Origin: Montifringilla adamsi
Taxonomy: Eukaryota; Chordata; Aves; Passeriformes; Passeridae
Length of the DNA: 64,000 nucleotides
NCBI GenBank assembly: GCA_017590115.1
Contig: JAGGNK010006493.1
Span: forward strand, 248,001-312,000
Direction: 5' to 3'
Part shown: positions 48,140 through 61,100 of the stretch, one piece after another
How the letters are laid out: every line of letters begins with the position of its first letter
How positions within the stretch are numbered: position 1 is the stretch's first letter
Made by a program: the position numbers and the translations under genes
Notes under the pieces: model-generated
Told to the model about the DNA's origin: nothing
The model's database searches: none
The model's input: the letters and a program-made list of their open reading frames with translations, nothing else

Positions 48140-48892
48140 CTGAAAACATATTTGGTCAAAATGTGCCATTGTGGATGCTTTTCCCTGCCATTCTGTGTGC
48201 ACAGATGTTACTCCATGTTATGCCATGCCTTGGCTGTGCTGGCAAGAATCAGTTTGCTGCACTTCACAGGGCCTGTGTCCTGTATTAAGTTCTCTGAACG
48301 TACATCTTCTTGAATCCTTTAGAAATTAATGTATTTCTTTTTTTAATAGGGTGAAGCTGTCAATTATATAGAAATAAAATCTGAGAGAAGAATGCTCCTG
48401 TTTTTCTTGTAGTTAATGCACTGCTCTTCCTTGCAAAAGCACCCTTGGTTGTTGCCCTCCTGCAGCTGCTGACCAGCCCCTCCTGGGCTCTCGCCTCTCA
48501 TGGGTAAATTTTTCTGGGTATTTGCACCAGGATTTTTAACATTTGCACCTGATTTCAAAATCGCAGTTTTTCTGCTTAGCTTGTTTAGGGATCTGGAGTT
48601 AAACAGGGCTCATCAGTTTAAAAACTGTGTGTCTTAGGGTTAATCCTTGATTTTGTGTCATTTTGGGAATTCCAAGGGTCACTGCCCCTGAAGCCCTGGA
48701 GGCACACTGGTGCTTGCTTTGACACACTGTTCATTTGAAGTGCTACTTGGACCACCCAAAAAGGGACTTCATGTAAGGAAGACCACGTAGACCATTTTGT
48801 TACTGGCCTGTTCCTTTGGGTAAGGGGGAACTGCTGGCCTGGGTGCCTCTATGAGCATCCCACCAAAGGAACTTCTTGCTGTAGCAGGAGAA

Positions 48893-49130
48893 TCATGGGA
48901 TCATAGAACTGTTCAGGCTGGAAAAGAGCTCTTAATATAATGAAGGCTGATCTGGCACCACCACCATGTTCACCATTAAACCATGTCCTAAAGTGCCATA
49001 TCGACTTGTGTTTTAAACACTTGCAGGAGTGGTGACTTCATCACTGCCCTGGGCAGCCTGTGCCAGGGCTGGACAGCCCTTTCCATGAAGAAATATTTCC
49101 TAATACCAAATCTAAATCTCCCCTGACACA
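48893..49130 (-). mobile_element. CR1 LINE 3' fragment
   Basis: 'gggatcatagaactgttcag', 'gctggaaaagagctcttaat', 'gggcagcctgtgccagggct' and 'aataccaaatctaaatctcc' in order. Clear reverse CR1 3' region. Confidence 0.9.
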
Positions 49131-50039
49131 ACTTGAAACCTTATGTAGAGTCACTAACCCATAGCCAGGATTGTATCTGCTGCTACAAGACTCTGGGGAC
49201 AAGAAGAGCCCCAGAGCTTGGCACTGGATTCTGTTGAACAGAGCCTGAGTGGTCATGGAGGAGCATCTCTGAGATAACTTCACCAGGAGGAGAAATCCTC
49301 TTCATCCTGTGCCCTTCTGTGGACTGACTCCCTGATGAGTGGGAACCGGACTCCCCTCCTTGCCTGCTGGTTTGTGCCCTTCGGGGAGAGGAGCAGCTGT
49401 TAGTGGGAGGCTGTGCTTGTGCTGGGCAGCATGCCCCAACCCTCTGCCGCTGCAGGAGCAGCCTTGTGCCAGGCACCAGGTGAAGGGACCAGAGCATCAC
49501 CAAGGTTTGGATGTGAGCGAAACAACAGCCTGATGAAACTACAAAATTATAGGATTCAGGGGAGGGGGTAATTTTCCATCTTCATCTCACCCACTTCATA
49601 GGGATGTTATTAGAGCCAAATGGAAGGAAGGAATCAGAGGCAGGAGATGAGACAGGTATGCGGCAACACTGCTCCAGTTAATTCAGTACCATTGCTTTGG
49701 CATAAAATAATATTTTGGGTGAATCCTGAGCTGCCCTTGCCATTTTGGAGCACAGGCCACTTTACACTGTGCTCACAAGGAAAAGCTTTCTGCCATGGTG
49801 CTGTTGCTAAATCCTTAACATTGTGTCTAGTAAAGCAAAAACGTTTCAGACTCAGTCTGTGCTTCATGAACTGGTAACAGGTGAACTCGGGTGCCAGCAG
49901 CCAGCGTGCTGCTGCACATGAAACCTGGATAAATCACAGGCGAGACGTGTTCTCACAATGTACAGCAAATCCTCTCTTCTCCATAGCAAAATATTTCATC
50001 ACACTCAGGTGGCTTTTTGTTTTCCTTGTTAGCCCTGGT

Positions 50040-50170
50040 TTTAGCTACCCTGGGGGTCTCCTAGTGCTCCAGCCCTGCGGGCGCTGTCCGGAGGCTGCTC
50101 TGAGCCGTCCTGCGGTGCCTCACCTCCGGCCCCTCGCTTCCAGCGACGGCCGGGACGGGCAGGGATAATG
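50040..50170. other. Short isolated CpG-rich segment
   Basis: About 130 bases of elevated CpG in the CARD19-NINJ1 intergenic region. No exon signature or transposon match was recognised. Confidence 0.4.
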
Positions 50171-50510
50171 CTGGGTCCCGTGGCTGCTCCCTGCTGAACG
50201 CTCCGCTGCATCAGAAAGAGAAAGCTGACCTTGTTTCTCCTCTGTGGGGTCTGAGCTAATTCATTTTAAACGCTCCTAGTGAAGGCTGGAAAAATGATGC
50301 CTGTGCCTCTTAAATATTCCTGATCCATAATGGTTGCATAGAGCTGGATTTTGTTTCACCTGTGCCTCTGGAGCTGGCTCACAGCCAATTTAACATGGCT
50401 ACTTTGCTTTGCTCTGCAAGAACTCTGTTCTGCCAGGAGGTAGGGGGATAACTTACATCACATTGGAACCAAATTCAAAGTCCAGGTATAACAGGTAAAA
50501 TTATAGCAGA

Positions 50511-50566
50511 AAATAATAATTATTATTAATAGTATTAATAGTAATAATTATTAATAGTAATAATTT
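50511..50566. repeat. AT-rich TAATAATTATTA microsatellite
   Basis: Imperfect repeats of ATTATTAATAGT and related trinucleotides over 56 bases. Self-complementary in parts, so it can form hairpins. Confidence 0.85.
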
Positions 50567-52009
50567 AGATAGCAGTTTTCTATGAAAGAATTGCAATGAT
50601 ATCTTTCAGGGTATTCCCAGGCCAGGAGCCCTGTGAAATATGAGTGAAACTCATCTTGGTGATCTCAGAGTCAATAAGAAAACAAGTAGGAAGTAAATTC
50701 GCATTCTGAGCTGGATGAAGTTCAGCCCTGGATGAGTCTAGGCTGGTCCTGACTCTGGAACGATGAACAAGACACATCATTCCGTCACACCCTGTGTCTG
50801 CAAGTGAAGATGATGTGCAAATTAAGCAAAATATTATCAGTGACATCAGGTTTGAAGATTGCAGGACCTCTGTGTGTGATAACCAGAGTCCCTTCAAGAG
50901 GCTGTGAGGCATCCTACCAGTGCAGCTGTGGGATGTGGGGTTTTCAAACCTGTTTTTCTACTAGCATGGAGAAGAAAGAATTTTTATGGAGTACGAAGGA
51001 AGGACAACATTGACCCACACAGGTGCATTGTGGCTTGCTCCCAATGCTCCCCAGTTAGTGCACTTCACACAGTTTGTGAAGTTCAGTTATGTTCCCAAGT
51101 CACGTTGCCAGGATTTGAAACTCTGCACGGGATGGAGAAGCCTGAGGGGATACAGTCATTTCTTTCCTGAGCGATGCTCTCCTTGGCATGCCTGGTGAAT
51201 CATGTTTTCTGACACAGAAAAAAATAACTCCTATTTCAGGGTAAAGACACATAGTTGTCTCCCTCCATATCTTCCACAAGTCCAGAAAAAATCTGAAACA
51301 TAAGGCCTTCCCAAGAGTTTAGATTATTTTCATCCTTCATGCCAGAAATCTGTGGTAATGTTGGGTAGTGATGAAACTGATTTATTCTCAAATATTTTTG
51401 GTACCAGTGAAAATGTTTTGCAATGTTTCAGCAGTTCTGGTGTGGTGCTTCCTAGCAGGGCACCATATTTACACTCATCTCTCAATTAGTTGAAACTTGT
51501 ACCATTAAAAAGGGAGTGGGGCAACTTCTAGGCTGGAAGACTGGAAAAAAAGAGGAGTGGAAAACATCAGGAAGGAGGCTGAATGAAAAAGGAACCTGAG
51601 TTTTTGCCATCTCCATTTCTGACAAAGCCTGACTTGCCTGATGAGGATCTATTGATAACTCTCTGTTCCTGACTGGGAGCTGTGGCACTCTCTTCTTGGG
51701 AAGGCAGCCAGGTTAGTAAATAGTCCTTGTTATGAGAACCCAAGGGAATAAAATGAACCATGAAAACAGACCTTCAACAGACTGTGGAGGAAAAGTGAAT
51801 TCAAAATAACCCATAGATCCAATAGGAGGGCAGGTAACGTTTTGTCACCACCCTGTTAGGAAGTTGGATAATTATTGGTTAGATATTATTTTGAAAAGAT
51901 TGTATCCTGTGTTTCACACCCTATCCTGCACTGACACATCAGTGACCCTCCCACTGGCATGGCCATGGACTAACGGGGATGAGGGGGGTCATTTACAGAC
52001 AGAGTCAGT

Positions 52010-52085
52010 CAAAAGTTGGACTCAGTTGTCTTTGATCTCTCTTCCATCCTAAATGATTCAGTGATTCTGTGACTTTGTGATTTCA
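52010..52085 (+). mobile_element. CR1 LINE terminal fragment
   Basis: 'aaagttggactcagttgtct', 'ctcttccatcctaaatgatt' and 'cagtgattctgtgactttgt' form a CR1 terminus. Confidence 0.82.
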
Positions 52086-52689
52086 TACAGTGAAAATAAT
52101 TCGATCAGTGTGAAAATAAGAAATTCTTGCCAACAGCTGAAGCCTTTATATACCACATTTTTTTCCTGTCTCTTTGCTGTAGATGTATTCCAACAATATG
52201 TGTTTGCTTCCTGACCTGCCCAAGAGCGGTCTGCTGTCAATCAGCTCGAGTTGCTCGGCCAGCTCTGCCCATGCTTCTGCCCTCTCTGCCCTCCCACCGC
52301 TGCCACATGTGTTCCAACATCAGGATGGGAATACTCAGTGATGGGGAGAGGAGTGAAACTCCAGGTACAGCTGACGTGTCACCCTGCAGCACTTGGATGC
52401 AACCCAGCCTCTGATGGAAACTCTGCCCTAAGGCCTGCTGTGACCATGTTGTTATTTATCTCTTCCTGGAGCACCTTCTCTCATTTATTTCAGTTTACTT
52501 CTTTCTCTAGGGACATCTCAGCTTCTGTCTGTGGTTTGGCTTTGTTGATCACCTGTGAATACTAACAGGCTCCAGCAAGACTGCTGCATGCACTGGGTGC
52601 TGGGGTCCTGGTGGTGGTGTGCCTCCCCCGGCCCCTTTTCAAGTTGCACCATGATCTGAGAAATACACCTGGGCTCAGCTTCTCTTGGG

Positions 52690-53330
52690 CTTATCAGAAA
52701 CACAATCTGCTCCAGGAACTGGTGCTGTCCAGTTCCTCCCAATGCCCAACCTGATCCTCCCCTGGCAGAGTTTGAGGCCATTCTGTCTCCTCCTGTCCTT
52801 GTCACCTGGGAGCAGAGCCAGAAGCCCCTTAGCTGTCCCCTTCCTGTCAGGGAGTTGTGCAGAGCCAAGAGGTTCCCCCTGAGCCTCCTCTTCTCCAGGC
52901 TGAGCCCCTTTCCCAGCTCCATTCCCTTCTCTAGACACACTCCAGCCCCTCAAGCTCTTTCTTGTTGTGAGGGGCTCAAAAGTGACCCCAGAATGTCCAG
53001 CACAGGGGATGGGCACTGCCCTGGCCCTGCTGCCACACCAGTGCTGAACAGCCCAAGGTGCCCTGGTCCTTCTTGCCCACCCGGGCTCCTGTTCAGCCAC
53101 CGCCACCAGCACCCCCAGGCCTTTCCTGCCGGCCCTTTCCAGCCCCTCTGGCTCAGCCTGGAGCTGCAGGGGCTGTTGTGACCCAAGGACAGGACAGGAC
53201 CTGGCACTTGGCCTTGTTCAACCTCAGATCACTGGCCTTGGATCCAGCCTCTCCAGATAAAACTATGGCCTGACACCACATCAATACCCCAGCAACCTTA
53301 GTGTCATCTGCAAACTCACTGAGGGTAAAG
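52690..53330 (-). mobile_element. CR1 LINE fragment (longest in the window)
   Basis: About 640 bases of reverse CR1: 'gagcctcctcttctccaggc', 'tgtgaggggctcaaaagtga', 'cccaaggacaggacaggacc' and 'agtgtcatctgcaaactcac'. These are the classic inner 3' CR1 signatures. Large GC-rich open frames here are by-products. Confidence 0.9.
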
Positions 53331-54695
53331 AAGTTGTTAATTCAAACAAATGAATGGCAGTTGAGGGGATACAGAAACCAGGATGGTGTTTTCTGCTTCA
53401 GCCCATTTTATGTAAGACTCAGCATCAGAATGAGCTCCAGCAGTGACCTGGTTTAGAAGACAAATACCCAGTGAGTTCCAGTAAGTGTGGTTGTTGTCAC
53501 CTGCTTCAGTAAGTACAGCTATGCTGAAAATCCCAGCCCAGGCTATTCTGGATGCTGAAGGGACTAATGAGAAGGACCATGAGCAGTGCTCTCCCTGCCC
53601 AGAGCTTATGAAACAGGAGCAAACGGCTGACCTGGCACGAACTGCTCCTCACACAGCCTGGAAAATTCATCTCGCTTCATTATTGATGACCTCTTTTTAA
53701 AAGAGATATTTGCCTCCAACCAAGAACCCTGAAAAAGCACAGCAAACCAAAGAACGAGTCCAAGAATGAGTCAAACGTATGTATTTGTTTGCTGCCCCTC
53801 TGAGATACTTGCCTGGATTTTAAAGCAGCACCTGACTTAAAAGAATAATAATCCTGTGATTAAATTATTTATACTTGAAACCAACTTGCAGATGCTTCTG
53901 TCTGCTAAAAAATATATGAACTCTGAAGGCTTCAAAGACTAAAAGTACAGATTTCACATCTGAGAATGTTTTGCAAATCTTATTTAATCACAATAAAAGA
54001 CATGGGAAGCAGCATCAGAAGTGTGACAGCCACGAGTGGGCACGAGGAGTCCTACAGCAGTTGGTGCTTTGTGACAAATAAATACAGGAAGGAAGTTGTC
54101 CTGCATGCCTCATTCAGAACTTGTTCTGAGTTATGTTTATGTTAGTACAGCTCACAAAATTAAACCACTGCCTGCTGGATACAGGTTAAATACATGTTAC
54201 AATGTAAATGAAGCAACAAAAGACAAATTAGAAAATAAAAAAGAATATCCATTCCATTACTAATCACACGAGTTTGATTTGTTTTCTGTTAGTAATTCTT
54301 ACAGAACACATACATGAAATCTGGTACATCAGTGGGCTTTGAGACATACCCAAAGAGAAAGGTCAGTAACAAAACCTGTAAATGAGATGAGACACATGAA
54401 GTCAATCTTCTCTTCTTATGTACAAAGGAGCTTTTGAAAATTGATGCCAAGAAAATTGATTCATACAAATCTATATCTTGCATCTACATATAAGTGCAAC
54501 CTAGAAAACTTAGATTGCAGGTATGATACTTTGGAAAAAAAATTACTAAAATGTTTTTGTTGAAGAAATTCTTGTAACCTACACCATTATTAGCAATAGT
54601 GTATTTAGAAAAAGTGTAAGTCCCTGAGCCTGCAGGTAAGAGGCTAGAAGATATTTATAACTCTCTATATATATTTAAAACCAAAAATTTAAAAA

Positions 54696-54701
54696 TTTAT
54701 T
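54696..54701 (-). terminator. Possible NINJ1 poly(A) signal
   Basis: AATAAA on the minus strand 3.3 kb beyond the NINJ1 stop, the first canonical one I found in that direction. The mammalian NINJ1 3' UTR is usually shorter, so this is only a candidate. Confidence 0.2.
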
Positions 54702-54924
54702 TTGCTTTTAGTCATAAACTCATAAAAGGAACAAAACAGCAGCAAATGATGGGAAGAGAGAGAGGAAACTAGAGAGAAAAACTCAGTTCATTTTGCCATT
54801 TGAATTTCGCTGACAGGCACTTGGTACCAGTTTAACAGGTAAAGTTCACCCTGGATCCTCCAGTTTACCAGTAGAGCCCAGAAAAGGTGGCACTTCTAAT
54901 AGAGTTTCTAATATAAATTTGATA

Positions 54925-55112
54925 TAAGAAAGAACCTTTTACAATGAAGGTGGTGAGGCTCTGGCACAAGGTGCCCAGAGCAGCTGTGGCTGCCCCTGGA
55001 TCCCTGGAAGTGTCCAAGGCCAGCCTGGACGGGGCTCAGAGCAGCCTGGGACAGGATGGAACAAGATGACCTTTAAAGGTCCCTTGAATCCAAACCACTC
55101 TATGATTCAAAT
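54925..55112 (+). mobile_element. CR1 LINE 3' fragment
   Basis: 'ggtggtgaggctctggcaca', 'cctggatccctggaagtgtc', 'tggaacaagatgacctttaa' and 'ccactctatgattcaa' define a forward CR1 3' end. Confidence 0.94.
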
Positions 55113-57971
55113 AAATACATATAATGCACAGAATACACAGAGTAGCAGTTCACGGTAAGAAACCATTAACAATTAGGTGATTTGTGTCTGTGCATGAAGG
55201 ACAGGAAATTTTAAGTGTGTCCAGAAGAAACAACACAAATGATTACCTGTGAACAAAATTGGAGAGAAGAATGCTGCTTGTTTCTGTTTGTCTCATCTTT
55301 CCTTTAGCTAGAGTGGGAAAAAAGCAAACCAAAAAGCTGTGCAAAAGCAGTTATTTTACACACTGCAAAGGAAGAGCCCTGCTGGGCTACAGAGTACAAC
55401 GGCTTGGTGCCAAGCAGTGAAATAAAGGACAATGTGACCATGCCAGAATCAAAGGCCTGACATTTCTTACCATTGTAGAAATGACAAATTGCCACAAAAA
55501 CCAAAGGCATATAAAAAGAAAAGTCCTGTGAAATGCTATCAGATGATATTTCCTTGTTTCATGAATTTATGTCACTTCTCTGGAACAAAAAAGTTTCTTC
55601 AGAAATTGAAATGCCAATATTCCAGAAAAACAGCATCCTTGGGGCAAAGCTAACCTTTTCTCAGATGTCGAACAATTTAAATATTAACACATGGAAAAAT
55701 TTCAGGTATACAAGTGTGTTGGAGGTTTGAGAAAGCTGCTTGGTGTGTCCAGCTTCTTCAAATTATTTTTCTTTTCTCACTGTGTCCAGTGTGGCTGGCT
55801 CAACTGCAAATGACATCTAAAATGAATGCTCCAGGTCTCTGAAACACAAAGATATTGATATTTTAGTGATACAGGAATTACAGTAAATGACACATTTACT
55901 TTAAAGTGGGAATTAAGTTTTCTGTGGAAAAGGGTAATAGTAAAGGTGAAGCCAGAACACGGTGGCCTCCCACTTCTCTCAGGGTTTTGAGGAGACTGTG
56001 GCAACAGACTGAAAAACACTTATATTTTAGGTTACATTCAGATGACCAAATGTTTTTAGCAAGGGCAATGGGTACACATGCAAACAGCAGCTGTAATGCT
56101 CCGAATCAATACAGAACTTTCACATTTAACAAGTCTGCAGCAAAAAATAGGTTCTGGACACCACATTTGGCTGTTTAATTAGGAAACTGCATGTGTGAGA
56201 GCATGGAGGCAGTAGCCCACAGCTTCTGGTTCTGTTCTGAGCTTCCTTACGCCTATTTCAGATCCTTGTCTCTGCCTCTGTCCCTGGTATTTTGTGTGCT
56301 TTGTCTGGTGAAGGCAGCTAAAATTCCAATAATCTTTCATGCAGCTCTCTTGGTTTTCCCAGTGTAATTTTGGGGTCAGTGCTTCAGTACTGTGTTGTAG
56401 TGTGCTTTTATACTCTGTGATACTTTGTAATAGTTTTGGTTTTGTATCCCCTTATTTTCCCAAATGGTGTACCCCTTTTTGTGCCCCTTCCTCTACCTGT
56501 GTAACCATTCTCCTGTGTTGAGATCATCCCCAAATCCCCGCCCTGGCTCTCTGTCAGTCACTCAGCATCCCATCCCCTCTATCTGGAACTTTTGGTCCAA
56601 GTCATCAGTGATTTGCCCGAAGCCAGCAGACAGAGACAGTACTGCTTCAACAGGGACTGCTGAAGTCAACCTTCTACCTGCATTTTGGGTAACAGCTCAG
56701 ATAATCTACGTGCTCTTCGCTGTTAAAATTAAATACTTATTAGTCTGTTTGTAGCGACTATGGCCAGGAAATGCATTAAAACAATCTTGTTTCACTGTCA
56801 GAATTTCACAGGTTTTGGTTAAAGCAGAAAATTACACCCACACCCTGAGATAAATTACTGTAGTTCTTCATTTTCCTAGTAATACTTTACAATTCTTTCC
56901 CCTCATGCTGTTTTGACTGATGATAAATTTTAGTTTGACTCCCATTTTTGTTACAGATTTCTGCTGCACCTTTCATCTACAGATTCATGGTTTAAAGGCT
57001 TGCATCTTCTTTCTCATGGAGAAAGGGTTTCCTGTAGAAGTCTGCACAAAGCAGTAATGTTACTTGCATGGGCTGTCTGTGTAGTACAGAGTGCAATCAT
57101 GGCCTGTCAGCCCAGTCATTCCTTCTTCAGCATGCCTGATTTTGGGCTGAGATCTGGGAGACCAAGTGCCAAAGCAATGTTTGCACACACAGACTTAGCA
57201 GTGTTATTTTAAAGGCAGATGTTGACCATAATGCTTCTTGCATTACAAGCCTGTAATTTAGGTTTATCTCCTCGCAAACTGCTCATCATAGCTATGGTGC
57301 TAGGAAGATACCCAGTTTGATCCCCATAATTCCTGTATTTAACCTTCTGTGTAAGTAAAGAACAAAGCTGCAAGTGCAGGTAGAGCAACAACATTGTCCT
57401 AAACGGCCACATGTGAAGCGATAGTGCTCATCTTTGTGAGCTCAGTCTCCCACAGAGCAAAGCCCTGTCCTGCGAAGGACAGAGGAGCCACACGATCTGC
57501 AGCCAGCACAGAAACTAAGAGGCTCCAGCATGTGCAGTGTTACATGTCAGATTTAACAGCTCTAGCTACTTGGAAACAGATTGTCCTCAGTGTTAAGTAA
57601 CAGACTGGATGCAAACCTTCCTCAAAAAAAGGACAGGCATTTGGAGAAAGCAGAACAACATTATTTCCCTTATTATCTCAGTCAGCAGTAAGGAAAAGGA
57701 GTGGCTAGGCCAGGACAATCCTTACACTTCCTACGGGTGACACGTGCTGCCATCAACTTTTGAACTCCACATTCACAAACACATTGTAATAGCTTACCAG
57801 TTCCCAGCAGCTTCTGCTTTTGCACTAATGGGAAGTGAGCTCAGGTATCTGCAAGAACTTCAACAGTACAGATCAGCCTGTAGCTGTTTCTAACGTGCCC
57901 CAGTGTGCCCTGCATTTCTGGACGCAGCGCTCTGCTACCTCATGCTGCAGGAGACCACACTCACCTGGTCC

Positions 57972-58126
57972 TTACTGTCTTGATATTGGCTCAGCAACTG
58001 GTTTCTGCACTCCAAAGGCAGTGATAAAAATATTCACAACAACTATAATGAATACTAGTCCAGTTGCAAGGTTGTTGAGGAAATTCAGCTTTCCGTGTTT
58101 TGCAGGGTTGTTAAGGTCATATTTTA
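57972..58126 (-). CDS. NINJ1: NINJ1 last coding exon
   Basis: Acceptor TCTTTGAAG then TAAAATATGAC; the first TA completes a Val codon with the G of the previous exon. Encodes the loop, second membrane helix and C-terminus 'QKPVAEPISRQ' before TAA (57972-57974). Confidence 0.96.
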
Positions 58127-61100
58127 CTTCAAAGAGAAAGGAGAAAAAATGTTTAATAATATGTATATTTCAAAATCCAGAATAAAAGGTTTCATACTGC
58201 TGCAGTTACAGAATTTACCTTATGCTAAGCTATTTGGATCAGTCCTATTTAAAAGGGAAGTCAGATTCTGCAGTGTCAGTGGAAGTGCCAAGGGGAAGGT
58301 CTGTAACCACAAGGAGCTTATTAACTTCCAGTAATTAGCATCTAATCTCTGTGGAGACATATGGGAAGTAACGGATGCACTAACATCACTAGAAATCTTT
58401 TGAGCCCTTGATGTTTTGAAGCCTAGCTTTGTTGCAGACTTTAGCATTTAAAAATTATTTCAGTCTTGAATACATGAAGCTTCAAGTCCTGACAGGATGA
58501 AGTTAAATTTCCTAGTTAAAATGCTACAAGTCTCGTTACCAGTGCTGGATTTTTTCTGTACTGGTGCCCTTCCCCAGCTTGTATTCCCTTCTACTCCCTG
58601 CCTTTGCCCTGATTCTGTTTTTAGAAAGGAAGGGTACTCTATCTATTAAACAGAGGGAGGTGTCAGAGCAGTGTAGCTGCAGTCCTTTGTACAGAGAGCA
58701 TCTGCTCTGTAAACATTTTCCTTTGTTTCTTGCAGCTGTTTTTTGGTTGAACTGCTAAAGAGAGTGAGGGAGGCTCACACAAGCATTAATGTAGGGTAAG
58801 CTTTGATTCCAGGCCTCATGATAGCATACAAATTAGTTACATTGGGCTGATAATAGTTTTGGTTTAAGACAGTGAGAACTCCGGGGCACTTGCCTGGCAT
58901 CATAGAATCATTAAGTCTGGAAAAGACCTCCAAGGTCATCAGGTCCAACTTTGACCAAATACTATCATGCCCACTGAAACACCATGTAAAAACCCAAGGG
59001 TTTCCTGTCTCTGCTCTCTGCCAGCAAGGGCCCTGCAGCTGAGACCCTTGGCTACATTCCTTTGATGCTGATGGAGTGAGTGCTGATGAATTCTGGAGCA
59101 TGTTTTGAGAATGCGTTTTGTCTGTTGAGACTCCAAGTTTTCAAGACCATAAATCACTGGAGCTTGTGTCTGCATGTGCACAACATGTGACAGAAAGTTT
59201 ATACCAGACAAGTTTTTACAGCAACATAAAACCTACAGCTCCTTCTAAGAGGCACATACATACACATACAGCTTATGACTCTCCCACACAAAATAAATTT
59301 GTTACTTGCTTGTACCATCATCACCCTGTTCCATATTGCAGAAGTGAACCAATATCCCTTGTTGTTGAAGCACTTAAGTGGTCGCAAACACACGTGTGAT
59401 GCTGAAGTGCTAACAGCCAGCTTCACCTGGGGTCCCTAATAATGCTGTTTTGGTTTCAAGGAATTCTGAGCACCTACTCAAGTCCTGTTTGCTCAAGCAG
59501 TGTAGTCAAACATCACAGGCCAGGCAAAGCTTTGAAGAACAGTGTGGGGGAACTGCCCTGAGAAGCTACTGCACACCTCTACAGGCATGAAATAATTTAA
59601 CTTCAGTAGTACTTCAACCTTAAAATGAGTTTACACATCTGTAAAGTATCTGCAGGCATATACTGGATGCTTGCACCCCAACAGGACCTGGAAGGACTCT
59701 AGTACTGCCATGTGAATGAAGAATAAATGAAACTGAATCATTAGCTCTGAAACATGGAATAAGAGCATTTGAGACAATTGGATAAAAATAGAAAGGCAAC
59801 AATGGCCTAACCTGTTATGTGAGTTACAAGCAATCATGCTGATAAGCAAACTGACATTTTCAGAGCTGTCCCTTTGTCCAAAGGAGGGTCAGAGAAGATA
59901 AGTAATACTTGTCAGTTTAGGAAAAGTTTGGAGTAGAATTGCAGTAATCCTATCTTTGTAATTACAGGACTTAAGATGAGGGTGTTTGTGAAAATGTTCT
60001 TAAGAACAGTTATTCTTTAAGTATTTTATTATAATGGATTACTATAATTTCATGCCACTGAAACTATTTCAAGACATTCTTTGTGTTTCTTCCAAAAAGT
60101 TAAGGTCAACAAATCCCTTCCAAGGACAAGTTTGCTGAACATTTCTCACATTGTTTTCGTGAAAGGCTCTTTAGAAGGAGGAAAAGCTTTTAATACCTAG
60201 TAGAAACTGTGAGAACTGGTAGCTCCCAGGTTAAAACCCTGACTCAAGGAAAGAAACTGGATGGTGGCACAGACTTGTTTGGCTGTGTGAGAGCTTGAAG
60301 AGACAGAATTTCATGGCTGAACAGAAACAAACTATTCCTGCAAGCCAAAACTATAAAACATACATTGTGAAAAGCAAGTTCTTGCTCTGATGCCTGTATC
60401 TTCATACCTTTGTGTCCTGTTTCCTGTGTTCTTCCTGTCTTTGACCTCAGCAGGACAACACTGCTCCAAGAGTGCATCACCATAAGCCAAGGGCTCTGTT
60501 ACCCTCAATGTGACAAAGATAAAATTGACAGCAATTTGTCACAGTACAAGATGGCTTGTACCGGGCAATTAATTTGGCTATAAATAAGAAACCCAACTAT
60601 TTCCATAAACTGGCCCCTGGGTTGACAGACAGGAGCCTCAACCAATTACATTCCATCCTAAGCTGAAGACATCTCACTGGTCAGGAGCTGGGCAGTGTGG
60701 GGATCAGACCAATTAGCAGTTGAGACCAGGGTTTTCAAATTCCCCATATATATTAGGTTTGGACACCAAAACACGCTGTTTGTCGCGTGGAGCTTTGAGG
60801 TGTGCGTGTCGTCCCTGTTTCCAACCACCTATCCGATGGAATATGTGGCCCGTAACATAACAGCAATTCAAACCATTTCCGCAGTGTCTCGCAGAAACAA
60901 GCAGTATCTCAGCATAAACTGAGAAATTACTGCCCAACAGAAAGACAGGGAGCTTGTTTACAGCCTCAAAGCCTGCTGAAGCAACCAGGGAGATGCCTTC
61001 AACCAAGGAACATAGAAGTATTTTACTGATTTTTCCATTACTTGTCTCCTACACCTGCCAGCATCAACAGATTGTTTTTTTTCCAGTCCCCTTCTGCAAT

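Larger units (their letters stand above)
45919..57971. other. CARD19-NINJ1 tail-to-tail intergenic region
   Basis: Twelve kilobases between the stop codons of the convergent genes; both 3' UTRs must lie within it. It holds CR1 pieces at 46655-47135 (two orientations), 48893-49130, 52010-52085, 52690-53330 and 54925-55112, a short CpG-rich segment near 50040-50170, an AT microsatellite at 50511-50566, and long AT-rich stretches at 53700-54900 and 55100-57900 that may include NINJ1 3' UTR. No other gene was recognised. Confidence 0.75.

Noticed and set aside
52518..53112. Overlapping minus-strand frames of about 140 codons
   Set aside because: They fall within a reverse CR1 3' region, which is not the CR1 coding part.
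60713..61006. Minus-strand frame of 97 codons
   Set aside because: Overlaps the tentative LTR and shows no domain; likely chance.
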